Assembly: GCA_964390365.1 (NCBI GenBank)
Contig: CAYMHW010000001.1
Span: 26,568-90,567 of the forward strand
Reading direction: 5' to 3'
DNA from: JALQTD01 sp964390365
GTDB lineage: Bacteria; Bacteroidota; Bacteroidia; Flavobacteriales_D; Sanyastnellaceae
Length of the DNA stretch: 64,000 bases
The translations under genes and the position numbers were made by a program. Numbering within the stretch: the first letter of the stretch is position 1; each line of letters starts with the position of its first letter. The notes beneath the pieces were generated by a model that saw nothing but the letters and a program-made list of their open reading frames with translations, was not told the origin of the DNA and did no database searches. Below are positions 34,815 through 43,014 of the stretch, piece by piece.

Positions 34815-36707
34815 ATGAACACCTCCGACGCATTCGCGACACCTGAAGACATCCTGCACCGGTATTGGGGATTCCGAACGTTTCGGGATTTCCAGTTGGG
34901 GCCTGTGCGCGATCTGTGCGCGGGGCGAGACGTTTTAGCGGTGTTGCCCACCGGTGGGGGAAAAACGGTTTGCTACCAGGTTCCTGGGATCTACCGTGGA
35001 GGGCTGTGCTTGGTCATTTCGCCGTTGATCGCCCTGATGAAAGACCAAATCGAAGGCCTGCGCAGAAAAGGCATTCGCTGCGATGCCGTGACCGCAGAAG
35101 GCGGCGCGCGGGACGCGGAGCGCGCGCTGGAAAACGCGGCGGTCGGTGCCCTTCAGTTCCTTTACGTGAGTCCAGAGCGCCTCCAGTCGGAAGCGTTCAT
35201 CGCGCGGTTGGATCGCATGCCCATCCAAACCGTGGCCATCGACGAAGCCCACTGCATCTCCCAATGGGGGCATGACTTTCGACCGGCTTATCGTGAAATT
35301 GCGGCGTTGCGCCAACGGAAGCCGGATGCGGTTTGGGGGGCGTTCACGGCGACGGCAACCGCCGAAGTGTTTGAGGACATCGCCGTTCAGCTCCAGCTGA
35401 AGTCCCCGGCCAAGCATCGGAGCAACATGCGCCGCCCAAATTTGAATTACGGAGTTTGCGCAAGCCGAGATGCGGCCGCCTCCCTCATCGAAGCGGCGCT
35501 GAAGGCCACGGGGAGCGGGCTTGTATACGTGGGGACGCGCATTGCTGCGGAGCGCTGGGCAGACCGCTTACAGCGAGCTGGGATTTCCGCTCAGGCCTAC
35601 CATGCGGGATTGGACGCCTCGTTGAAAGCGGACCGTCAGCGGAGGTGGATCGCGGGGGAACTGCAGGTCATGGCATGCACGAGCGCCTTTGGTATGGGCA
35701 TCGACAAACCCGATGTCCGCTGGGTGTATCACGCCCACATTCCCGCGGATTTGGAGTCGTATGTGCAGGAAGCGGGACGCGCGGGACGCGATGGCCAGCC
35801 CAGCGAGTGCGTGTTGTTTCCCGATGCAGCGCTCGTTCAAGAAACGGAGGACCGCATTGCTCAGCGCTTTCCCGACGTGTCCACGGTGCGGATGGTGTAT
35901 CAAGGCTTGGCCAATGAAGGACGCGTTGCCATCGGGGACCACCCGGATGAACCCACTCGGTTCTCCCCCCATGTTTGGGCAGGAGAAAAAGGCCTCTCCG
36001 TTCGGGCGGTCACAGCGGCCTTGGACTTGCTTGTTGCAGGTGGATTCATTCAAGTCCGCGAGCAACCGACGAAACGCACGGGTACGTGGGTTCAACTGGC
36101 CACCCAAGCGCAGTGTTCGGCTTGGATCGAAGAGCAGGCTTGGGGATGGGAGTTGCTCGATCAATTGAGGCGATCCCCCGGGGCCTCAGCAGGTGTTGCT
36201 TTTGACCCCGATGCTTGGGCGCGACATCATCACCGCCCAGTGCAAGAGGTCATCGGGTGGATGGAGCGCTGGGACCGCATGGGAATTGGTGAATGGAGTC
36301 CATCGCTTCCTGGTTTGAGCATTCGGTGGCTTCAACCGCGCATGGGTGCCGAGCGCTTGGCCCTGCCCCGAACCATTTACACGGAGCGCCGCGCGCAATT
36401 GGAATCGAAATGGAATGCCATGAAGCGCTATTTGGCATCCACCGACTGCCGCGCAGAAGTGTTGGACGATTACTTCGGGACTTCGCACCAGAATGGGCCT
36501 TGCGGGACGTGCGATCGATGCACCTGTGCATCCTGGGACGGCGCTGCTTGGGCTCAGGAAAACATTCCCGTTGACGGAATTGACGGGCATGAACTGATCG
36601 AGCGACTTCCCCTGCTCATGCGGGATTGCGGAATTGAAGCGCTTCGCGGTTTGCGTGAGCAAGGAGCGTTGCATTCACGAGGAAACCGGGTGTTCCTCTC
36701 CCGCTAA
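34815..36707 (+). CDS. recQ: RecQ family ATP-dependent DNA helicase
   Basis: A 3'-5' helicase for recombination and fork repair. Of 630 residues, the SF2 motor has VLPTGGGKTVCYQVP (Walker A), VAIDEAHCISQWGHDFR (DEAH box and the aromatic-rich loop), GAFTATATAEV, and motif VI QEAGRAGRDGQPSE. The zinc-binding region of RQC is present (CRAEVLDDYFG then CGTCDRC). No HRDC domain follows, so it is shorter than the E. coli type in that part. The start at 34815 is the ATG nearest the conserved N-terminus; an earlier in-frame ATG exists upstream. Confidence 0.93.
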   Translation: MNTSDAFATPEDILHRYWGFRTFRDFQLGPVRDLCAGRDVLAVLPTGGGKTVCYQVPGIYRGGLCLVISPLIALMKDQIEGLRRKGIRCDAVTAEGGARDAERALENAAVGALQFLYVSPERLQSEAFIARLDRMPIQTVAIDEAHCISQWGHDFRPAYREIAALRQRKPDAVWGAFTATATAEVFEDIAVQLQLKSPAKHRSNMRRPNLNYGVCASRDAAASLIEAALKATGSGLVYVGTRIAAERWADRLQRAGISAQAYHAGLDASLKADRQRRWIAGELQVMACTSAFGMGIDKPDVRWVYHAHIPADLESYVQEAGRAGRDGQPSECVLFPDAALVQETEDRIAQRFPDVSTVRMVYQGLANEGRVAIGDHPDEPTRFSPHVWAGEKGLSVRAVTAALDLLVAGGFIQVREQPTKRTGTWVQLATQAQCSAWIEEQAWGWELLDQLRRSPGASAGVAFDPDAWARHHHRPVQEVIGWMERWDRMGIGEWSPSLPGLSIRWLQPRMGAERLALPRTIYTERRAQLESKWNAMKRYLASTDCRAEVLDDYFGTSHQNGPCGTCDRCTCASWDGAAWAQENIPVDGIDGHELIERLPLLMRDCGIEALRGLREQGALHSRGNRVFLSR

Positions 36708-36717
36708 CTTCTCGCCC

Positions 36718-36725
36718 TATTTTCG
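36718..36725 (+). promoter_or_regulatory. -7-like box of rlmI-like gene
   Basis: TATTTTCG, one mismatch to TAnnTTTG, 14 nt before the ATG at 36740. The same TATTTTCGCGCAAA context occurs before the PD40 lipoprotein gene at 24143. Confidence 0.35.
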
Positions 36726-36739
36726 CGCAAACATTTGCC

Positions 36740-37933
36740 ATGCCCCTCTCCGCCTACGTCATCCTCAAGCCTGAAAAAGAAGCGAGCTTGGAGCGCCAAC
36801 ATCCTTGGGTCTTCAGCGGGGCCATTCAATCGCGACATGGTCGCCCGCGAACCGGAGACCGAGTGGCCGTTCGCACGGCTTCGGGTAAGTGGATGGGATG
36901 GGGCCATTACACAAAGGACCAGTCCATTGCGGTGAGGATGCTCGCCTTCGATGAAGCCGAGCCCGCTTCAGGATTTTGGGCGAATCGCATTCATCAAGCC
37001 GTGGGACTCCGAAAGCGCTTGGGGCTCATCGATGGCGATTTGACGAACTGCTGCCGTCTCGTTCATGGTGAAGGAGATGGCCTGCCCGGGCTCATCATTG
37101 ATTGGTACGCGGGCGTCGCCGTGATGCAACTGCATACCCTTGGCATGTTGGCTGAACGGTCTGAGATCGTGCAGGCGCTTGAGACAGCGTTGGGCGCTGC
37201 ACTCGTCGCGGTGTATGACAAGAGTGCGAAGGTGCTCGCTCGCCACCACAACGCGCAGCACACGGACGGTACGGTGTTCGGGGAACTGCCTGCTCAGGTG
37301 CTGGCCCGGGAGCACGGAAACGCGTTTGAAGTGGACATCGTCCAAGGCCAAAAAACCGGTTTTTTTCTCGATCAGCGCGACAACCGAGCCCTCGTTGGAG
37401 CCTTTTCGAAAGGCATGCGCGTGCTGAATGTGTTCAGCTACACCGGTGGATTCTCGGTCAGTGCATTGGCCGGTGGAGCGAAGGAAGTCCACAGTTTGGA
37501 CAGTTCCTCACGCGCGCTGGAAGTGGGCGACCGCAACGTGGCATTGAACTTCGAGGATACCCGCCGTCACCGATCCATTGAAGCCGATGCGCTCGACTAC
37601 CTCAAAACGCACAGCGCCAATTACGACGTCGTTGTTTTGGATCCGCCGGCCTTTGCAAAAGGGGCACATTCCAAGGACGCTGCGGTGCATGCGTACCGGC
37701 GTTTGAATGGCATGACCCTCAAGGAAATGCCCTCCGATGCTTTGCTGTTCACGTTCAGCTGCTCCCAAGCCGTGGATGAGGCCCTCTTCCAGCGGACCAT
37801 CTTGGCTGCCGCCGTGCAAGCAGGCCGATCCGTTCAGGTCTTGAAACGAATGCACCAACCCGCCGACCACCCCGTTGCGGGAGGACACCCGGAAGGCTTT
37901 TACCTGAAAGGTCTGTTGCTTCGGGTGCTTTAA
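36740..37933 (+). CDS. Class I rRNA methyltransferase, RlmI-like
   Basis: A 397-residue SAM-dependent methyltransferase. It has an N-terminal PUA-type RNA-binding domain (about 1-80, with RQHPWVFSGAI), a middle linker, and a Rossmann catalytic domain with GFFLDQRDNR, VLNVFSYTGGFSV, and DYDVVVLDPPAF-like VVVLDPPAFAKG. RlmI makes 5-methylcytosine in 23S rRNA; the family also includes RlmK-like enzymes, so the exact nucleotide is uncertain. The stop shares a TTAA (37930-37933) with convergent pdxH. Confidence 0.9.
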   Translation: MPLSAYVILKPEKEASLERQHPWVFSGAIQSRHGRPRTGDRVAVRTASGKWMGWGHYTKDQSIAVRMLAFDEAEPASGFWANRIHQAVGLRKRLGLIDGDLTNCCRLVHGEGDGLPGLIIDWYAGVAVMQLHTLGMLAERSEIVQALETALGAALVAVYDKSAKVLARHHNAQHTDGTVFGELPAQVLAREHGNAFEVDIVQGQKTGFFLDQRDNRALVGAFSKGMRVLNVFSYTGGFSVSALAGGAKEVHSLDSSSRALEVGDRNVALNFEDTRRHRSIEADALDYLKTHSANYDVVVLDPPAFAKGAHSKDAAVHAYRRLNGMTLKEMPSDALLFTFSCSQAVDEALFQRTILAAAVQAGRSVQVLKRMHQPADHPVAGGHPEGFYLKGLLLRVL

Positions 37934-38571
37934 GGCTGAAGGCCCTCGATTTGCCATTGGCCCTCCACCCGGCGGTACCGCCAGCGGTGATGCAGGCGAC
38001 TGGGCCGTCCTTGCCAAAACTCCACCTCCTCGAGCACCACGCGAAATCCGCCCCAATGAGGAGGTCGTTCAATGACCTCCGCGTCCGCAAACCGCCGTTC
38101 TGCGTCCTCGAGCTGGGCATCCAAGGCGGATGCACCAGAAGTTGGGCGGCTTTGGTTCGAAGCCCACGCCCCGAGTTGGCTCGATCGCGGACGGCTGTGA
38201 AAATAGGCGTCGTTTTCTGCTGCGCTCAGGGGAACCACCGCGCCCCGAATGCGCAGCTGGCGTTCCAATTCAGGCCAAAAGAAAGTCAACGCCGCCACCG
38301 GATGCGCCTTCAATTGGATGCCTTTGTTGGATTCACCATTCGTAAAGAAGGAAACCCCTTCTGCGGTGACGTCTTTTGCAAGCACCATTCGAGCGTCCGG
38401 CCGGCCATCGGAATCCACCGTCGATAAGCACATTGCATTGAATTCCGTCGGATTCACGCGCCGAGCCTCTTCCAACCAACTATGCAACAACTCAATCGGC
38501 GCCTCCGAAAGCGATTCCTTGTGCAATTCGTGGCTGGTGTATTCCTTGCGAACTCCGTGTAATTCTTCCAT
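37930..38571 (-). CDS. pdxH: Pyridoxamine 5'-phosphate oxidase
   Basis: An FMN enzyme that oxidises PNP/PMP to pyridoxal phosphate. 213 residues; family stretches are MCLSTVDSDGRPDARMVLAK, GVSFFTNGESNKG, RQLRIRGAVVPLS, SRPRSSQLGAWASNQS and the C-terminal RLHHRWRY. The ATG at 38571 overlaps the stop of the upstream dioxygenase-methyltransferase gene (TGATG), so the two are translationally coupled. This link may be meaningful, because thiol dioxygenase products are often processed by PLP enzymes. Confidence 0.95.
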   Translation of the reverse strand: MEELHGVRKEYTSHELHKESLSEAPIELLHSWLEEARRVNPTEFNAMCLSTVDSDGRPDARMVLAKDVTAEGVSFFTNGESNKGIQLKAHPVAALTFFWPELERQLRIRGAVVPLSAAENDAYFHSRPRSSQLGAWASNQSRPTSGASALDAQLEDAERRFADAEVIERPPHWGGFRVVLEEVEFWQGRPSRLHHRWRYRRVEGQWQIEGLQP

Positions 38572-39950
38572 CAGTTTGGGTTTTTGGCATAAAACATCAA
38601 GCTCCCTCCTTCTTCTACTTCCTGGCCTGGTTTGTGGGCGTATCCGATGCGCGTGCATTCGATTTGGCCAAATCCCGCCCGCTCCAACAACGCCGTCATT
38701 TCCCGCTCATTCGTGTAGTGCAAAAAGGCCAGTTCCTTCGAGCCCGTGCGCGAATAAAACACATCGCCTGGGTCGTAACCTTGTTGGCCCAAATACCACG
38801 CGTCAAAGTCTTCCACCAGCTGGGGGCCCCACTCATGCGGATCCTCCCGATTGAAGACGTCAATGAACAGCATGCCCCCTGGCCGCAGCGCAGAACGCAA
38901 CTTCAACAGGGCAGAAAGCCGATCCGCTTCCGTGGCAAAGTGGCTGAACGCATACAGAAACGTGATGGCATCCAACCCGCTCAACCCCGAAGTCCCTTCC
39001 CAAAAACCATCGCACATCTCCACCCCCCGTTGCGCAGCAATGGCACGCATTTCGGGACTGAGGTCAGTCCCCAGAACTTGGTAGCGCAAGGAACTTAGCT
39101 GGAGGATTTCGAGCGCTCGGCGTCCCGTTCCACACCCCACGTCAAGCACGCGGCGAACAGGGTGCTCACCATTCAGTTCGTGGAGGCGTTCCGCGATGCA
39201 CGCGTTCACACCTTGGGTGTACTCCCGGCGGCGCGCATCCGCTTGGTCCAATCGGTCATAATCCGTCGCTTGAGCCCGATAATAGTCGGAAAGCAATTCG
39301 GTTACGCGCCGCGGATGGGGCTTGGGAACCACCGGTGTAATGAAATGAGTGGCCGCATCCACCCGTCGCTCATATTGAAACGCATGCTCCTCAACGGATT
39401 CGTAATGATGCGGATCCAAACCCAAAACCGCAGCAGGCGCCGACGCCTTCAGGGTGAACACGTCCCCACCTTCAACATCGAACAACCTCAAACCGCCCAA
39501 ATCCTCCAGTGCCGGCGCATACAGGTGCAACGTGATGAGGGGCTCGCTGTCGCTCCCATTCACGAGCCGGTGAATCGTGCCATCCGGCTCGGCCAAAATC
39601 CCACCTGGAAAAGCAACCACACGATCTTTCATGCTCAATCTCCCCGCTTCAAAGCGAAAACCGTGGTGCTCCAATTGTCCGGAAAGGCACACCACGAATC
39701 CCCAAAAGCCTTGATGGAAGTGCACCGCGCTCTCCGCCCCGGGCTTCCAACGAAGCAGAGCCACTTCAAAGGGCTCCACGGCCAACATGTTTCGAGAATA
39801 CGCCCCTTTTTCCTCCCAAGGCGGGAGGGCTCCACTCCAATCCAATTGGATCCAATCTTGTTCAAATACCCAACGTCCCAACGCCTCCATTGAGGGCACT
39901 CCCTCCGTGAAGGCACGAGCCCGACGCAACAATTCTGTAAAATCAAACAT
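38571..39950 (-). CDS. Cysteine dioxygenase-like cupin fused to SAM methyltransferase
   Basis: A 459-residue fusion. Residues about 1-180 are a cysteine dioxygenase-type cupin with iron ligands His77 and His79 (VHFHQGF) and His127 (TIHRLVN), and HLYAPAL with Tyr144 at the position of the catalytic tyrosine. Gly84 stands where mammalian CDO has the crosslinked cysteine, as in bacterial thiol dioxygenases. Residues about 215-459 are a class I methyltransferase with motif I VLDVGCGTG (268-276) and LGTDLSPEM. The start at 39950 (MFDFTELL) has a TAACTTG box 6 nt upstream; an ATG at 40043 is possible. CDO oxidises a thiol to a sulfinate; what the second domain methylates is unknown. It is coupled to pdxH. 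Confidence 0.85.
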   Translation of the reverse strand: MFDFTELLRRARAFTEGVPSMEALGRWVFEQDWIQLDWSGALPPWEEKGAYSRNMLAVEPFEVALLRWKPGAESAVHFHQGFWGFVVCLSGQLEHHGFRFEAGRLSMKDRVVAFPGGILAEPDGTIHRLVNGSDSEPLITLHLYAPALEDLGGLRLFDVEGGDVFTLKASAPAAVLGLDPHHYESVEEHAFQYERRVDAATHFITPVVPKPHPRRVTELLSDYYRAQATDYDRLDQADARRREYTQGVNACIAERLHELNGEHPVRRVLDVGCGTGRRALEILQLSSLRYQVLGTDLSPEMRAIAAQRGVEMCDGFWEGTSGLSGLDAITFLYAFSHFATEADRLSALLKLRSALRPGGMLFIDVFNREDPHEWGPQLVEDFDAWYLGQQGYDPGDVFYSRTGSKELAFLHYTNEREMTALLERAGFGQIECTRIGYAHKPGQEVEEGGSLMFYAKNPN

Positions 39951-39956
39951 CAGGGG

Positions 39957-39963
39957 CAAGTTA
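39957..39963 (-). promoter_or_regulatory. -7-like box of CDO-methyltransferase gene
   Basis: TAACTTG on the minus strand, one T short of the consensus, 6 nt before the ATG at 39950. Confidence 0.35.
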
Positions 39964-40055
39964 CGATGCTTAGGATGCGCGAATCCGTCGATGTAACCTT
40001 CCAATTTCATCTGCGTAAGAGGCTCAACAACAGGACCATTCATTCTAAATGAGCC

Positions 40056-40280
40056 ATGCGAAATCTCATCGTTGCATACAAAAACCTCCCCCTGCAGGTG
40101 CGCTCCATCATCAAGGAACGCTATCCCGACGGATACGAAGACGAGACCTTCGAATTCGAAGTGCCCGGAAAAAACTTGATCTACAAAGCCCTGCGGATCA
40201 CCATCGAGGAAGTCACCTACCTCATCAAGTTGGACACCCGGTACAAGGACACCGACTTCCTCCTCGATGACGATTGGTGA
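40056..40280 (+). CDS. Small conserved hypothetical protein (74 residues)
   Basis: A short soluble protein with an amphipathic N-terminal helix (VAYKNLPLQVRSIIKERYP), alternating β-strands (ETFEFEV, LIYKALRITIEEVTYLIKLD) and an acidic end. The pattern resembles small single-domain proteins common in Bacteroidota, but no function is known to me. It is divergent from the fusion gene and its stop abuts that of convergent PhoD in a TGATCA at 40278-40283. Size, codon usage and a clear β pattern support that it is real. Confidence 0.65.
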   Translation: MRNLIVAYKNLPLQVRSIIKERYPDGYEDETFEFEVPGKNLIYKALRITIEEVTYLIKLDTRYKDTDFLLDDDW

Positions 40281-41612
40281 TCAGTACAGGTCCTTGGCGC
40301 GCAACCGATGCGTCCACAACGTATCGCCTTGAACACCGCGCATGACGATTTCAAGGCTCCGGTCTTTGCGAGGGCCTGAGAAATTCAACTCAGCGAAGTG
40401 GCGCACGCCGATCATGGTTCCTGGAACCCGCAAGGTGTTGGGCTCATCGCTGTGATCATAACTTCCGCTCGTCAAAGGGCTTGAGGTCAAATCATGGACC
40501 CAGTTCCCCCCCGGCAACTGCAACCTCGTCAGTTCGCCATTGTGTCGGTCTCCTGAAAGGAAAATCACCCCGCGAATGTCCTCTTCGTCCAAGCGCTTGA
40601 GCAACTCTGAGCGCTCTTCAGGGAATTGAGCGAGGTTTTCGTAGATGGCCGCATCCGATAAGACCTGGCCCCCGATGGCTACGATTTTAAAAGGTGCCCG
40701 ACTCGCGGAGAGGGCCCCCATCAGCCAATCCATCTGCTCCTCACCGATGACCTGCGCCGTTTGGGTTGTGTTGTGGTGGTTCACCCGGTGGAACCGGTTA
40801 TCGAGCAAGAAGAAATCAACGTCCATGAATCGGAATTGCGTGGTGATTCCGCCCTCACCACCGGGCAACCCATAGCTGGGATTCGCCCAAAACGATTCAA
40901 AGGCTTGTTGCGACCATTCCTTTCGGACAAAATGACCGTCGCAGTCGTTGGGGCCAAAATCGTGGTCGTCCCAAATGGCAACATGCGGCATGTCCCCCAA
41001 CAAACCTTGCAGCTCCGGCGTGGTCCTCATGTGGGTGTACCGATGGCCAAACCCCGCATAGCTTCCGAAGTCAACTTCGCGCAAATAGATGTTGTCCCCC
41101 AACCAGACCATCAGGTCGCCTTGCGCTTGGCTCATCGTTTCAAAAATCTCGTACTGCCCGCCATATCCATCACCAGGCCGATCGTATTCGGGCTCGTTGA
41201 TGTACGCGCAGCTTCCAGCAAGCACCTTGAATGCCGGGGGATCCGTGCGGAAGTCCCACAACGGCTGCGTCGTAAATCGCAACGTGTCCAACCCCGACCC
41301 GCCGGAGATCAACAATGCTTCGTACGCAGTTCCCGGTTCGAGCAATGCGAGCTCGGTGGTGGCGGTTTGGAAGTCGCCTGTCACCACATCCACACGAACG
41401 ACCAAGCTGTCTTTTCCCGCTTCGTAAACCCGCCATTCGGAAGGCGCAGCGAGTTCATCGAACTGTGACCATACGAGGGCGGAACGCATGTCCACGTATC
41501 CCAACATGGTCGAGCACGCCAGCTTGGAAGGCGCAGGTGCTTGCTCAGCGGGTGATTGACACCCCCCAGCAACCAAGGCGATTGCCGCGAGAAAAGAAAG
41601 CTGCTTGTTCAT
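40281..41612 (-). CDS. PhoD-like metallophosphatase lipoprotein
   Basis: A 443-residue lipoprotein (lipobox ALVAGGC near residue 18). It contains an N-terminal β-sandwich region and the PhoD metallophosphatase core: VWLGDNIYLRE, VAIWDDHDFGPND, FFLLDNRFHR and FLSGDRHNGEL, with metal-binding aspartates and histidines. PhoD enzymes hydrolyse phosphomonoesters or diesters at the cell surface, using Ca and Fe. Because this is a lipoprotein, activity is expected on the outer face or in the periplasm. The -7-like TAACTTG box ends 5 nt before its ATG. Confidence 0.88.
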   Translation of the reverse strand: MNKQLSFLAAIALVAGGCQSPAEQAPAPSKLACSTMLGYVDMRSALVWSQFDELAAPSEWRVYEAGKDSLVVRVDVVTGDFQTATTELALLEPGTAYEALLISGGSGLDTLRFTTQPLWDFRTDPPAFKVLAGSCAYINEPEYDRPGDGYGGQYEIFETMSQAQGDLMVWLGDNIYLREVDFGSYAGFGHRYTHMRTTPELQGLLGDMPHVAIWDDHDFGPNDCDGHFVRKEWSQQAFESFWANPSYGLPGGEGGITTQFRFMDVDFFLLDNRFHRVNHHNTTQTAQVIGEEQMDWLMGALSASRAPFKIVAIGGQVLSDAAIYENLAQFPEERSELLKRLDEEDIRGVIFLSGDRHNGELTRLQLPGGNWVHDLTSSPLTSGSYDHSDEPNTLRVPGTMIGVRHFAELNFSGPRKDRSLEIVMRGVQGDTLWTHRLRAKDLY

Positions 41613-41617
41613 GGCCG

Positions 41618-41624
41618 CAAGTTA
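41618..41624 (-). promoter_or_regulatory. -7-like box of PhoD-like gene
   Basis: TAACTTG on the minus strand, 5 nt before the ATG at 41612. Confidence 0.35.
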
Positions 41625-41635
41625 CACCACGACCT

Positions 41636-41666
41636 AAATAAAAAAGAGGGACCGAAGTCCCTCTTT
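41636..41666 (-). terminator. Rho-independent terminator of T9SS gene
   Basis: On the minus strand, AAAGAGGGAC, a TTCG tetraloop, GTCCCTCTTT and a T run. It lies 45 nt after the stop of the 41712 gene. Confidence 0.88.
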
Positions 41667-41711
41667 CAAGTTGTATTATCGTCCGAACAGGATCGTCAAA
41701 AACGCTTCAAA

Positions 41712-42680
41712 TCAGCGAGTAACAACGATGTTCTGTGCGTCCGTGAAGTTCGTGTGCTTGACAGAAACCATGTAGTTACCTGCTGCGAGGTCGTGCTTGA
41801 CCACGATGCGGTTACCACCCACGATGTTCTCCTGAGCGATCTCTTGAGCCATGGCAATCTTGCCCGACATGTCGGTCACTTCCAACACCAAGTTCTCACC
41901 TCCGAGGTTCAACTCACGGTCGAACTTCAAGCTGAAGGTGCTTTCGAACACCGGGTTCGGGAAGATGCTCCAAGAAGTCGTAGCGTCCACGTTCGTGAAT
42001 CCAGCAGCCGGGCCGTTGTTCTGGCCGGTGCAAGAACCGTCGTTGTAGGTAGCTTCGACGTTGTAGTTGGCAGCAGAAGCATCGGTGCAACCGAAGACTT
42101 GAGCGTTCTCAGAAGTGAACGTCAAATCGTGAGCGCGCCATGCGGCACCCTCAGCATCCCAACCCTGCAGGTTGATGACGCCCGTTGCCGTGCCGTCCGT
42201 AGTCAATTGCATGAGCAACACGCGGTTTCCAGACTCAGCTGCAGCCTGAACGTCGGTCGGAACGACGAACCAAGCTCCATCGGTCACCGTCAACTCATTT
42301 CCGCTGAGGAATTGGTTGTAGTCGATGCCAACCGTCCAGAGGTTGTTGTTGTTGCTGTTGCGGGCACCGATGGTGACCCATGAATCGTAAGCCAAAGAAG
42401 CATCCAACGACACAATCTGCTCGTTGACGTCCAATGACGAGAAGCTTCCATACTGGTGTTGGAAGAATGATCCCGTGGTGGCCACGTTCAAAACGTGTTC
42501 TCCGTCAGCAAAGACCGCGTGCAATGAGTGTTCAGCAGAAGGAAGCACGGCGTAAACGCGGTACGTGTTTCCTTCAACTTGGCCGCCGTTATCAACGGCT
42601 TCAACGACCAACTCAACGTTGCTGGCGCTCGCCCCGTATCCGAGGAACAACGCCGCTGCGAGTGTGAAAAGGTTCTTCAT
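41712..42680 (-). CDS. T9SS-sorted secreted protein with one Cys-rich surface repeat
   Basis: A 322-residue exported protein: signal peptide (LAAALFLGYGASA/S), a β-rich region of about 180 residues beginning NVELVVEAVDNGG with an AxYRVYAVLP pattern, one copy of the repeat GCTDASAANYNVEATYNDGSC (about 200-220), and a type A sorting domain (WSIFPNPVFEST ... VVVTR-type end). The single repeat is the unit that occurs 22 times in the 60053-63700 protein. No enzyme motif is seen; it is likely a surface or matrix protein. It is transcribed alone, with its own terminator. Confidence 0.83.
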   Translation of the reverse strand: MKNLFTLAAALFLGYGASASNVELVVEAVDNGGQVEGNTYRVYAVLPSAEHSLHAVFADGEHVLNVATTGSFFQHQYGSFSSLDVNEQIVSLDASLAYDSWVTIGARNSNNNNLWTVGIDYNQFLSGNELTVTDGAWFVVPTDVQAAAESGNRVLLMQLTTDGTATGVINLQGWDAEGAAWRAHDLTFTSENAQVFGCTDASAANYNVEATYNDGSCTGQNNGPAAGFTNVDATTSWSIFPNPVFESTFSLKFDRELNLGGENLVLEVTDMSGKIAMAQEIAQENIVGGNRIVVKHDLAAGNYMVSVKHTNFTDAQNIVVTR

Positions 42681-42985
42681 GTGATTGTGTAGTTAGATGT
42701 TTCTGATTAAGTCCTGTTTGAACATACGCCGACTAAGATAAGCAGGAGAATTCATAAATCCCAACTTTCCAGCCATGAACTTAACAAAAAATTCATAGAC
42801 GGATTCCAATATCGCGTCGACAAAGGCAAGTTCAACGTTCATAAAACAAGATGCTCGACGAGCCGAACGCGCCGGAGACCACAGGTCCAAGGGCAGGAAG
42901 GCCGCTGAATTCCCCCTCAATATACGCAAGTTTTCCGAATTGGGAACTCTTGGGCCACGGAATCAGGGAACCGACGAACTGCATG
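42681..42985. other. Intergenic region between T9SS gene and paaZ
   Basis: Three hundred bases without a credible gene. It holds the divergent upstream regions of both neighbours. I saw no tRNA, inverted repeat or -7 box for the minus gene; the plus-strand box is at 42986-42993. Confidence 0.5.
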
Positions 42986-42993
42986 TAAATTTG
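42986..42993 (+). promoter_or_regulatory. -7 promoter box of paaZ
   Basis: TAAATTTG, a perfect match, 21 nt before the ATG at 43015. It lies within a longer frame opening at 42940, supporting the downstream start. Confidence 0.5.
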
Positions 42994-43014
42994 GCCGAAA
43001 AGAAACCAACGAGC

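Noticed and set aside
42940..43014. Upstream extension of paaZ
   Set aside because: It would start before the -7 box at 42986-42993 and encode unlikely N-terminal residues.
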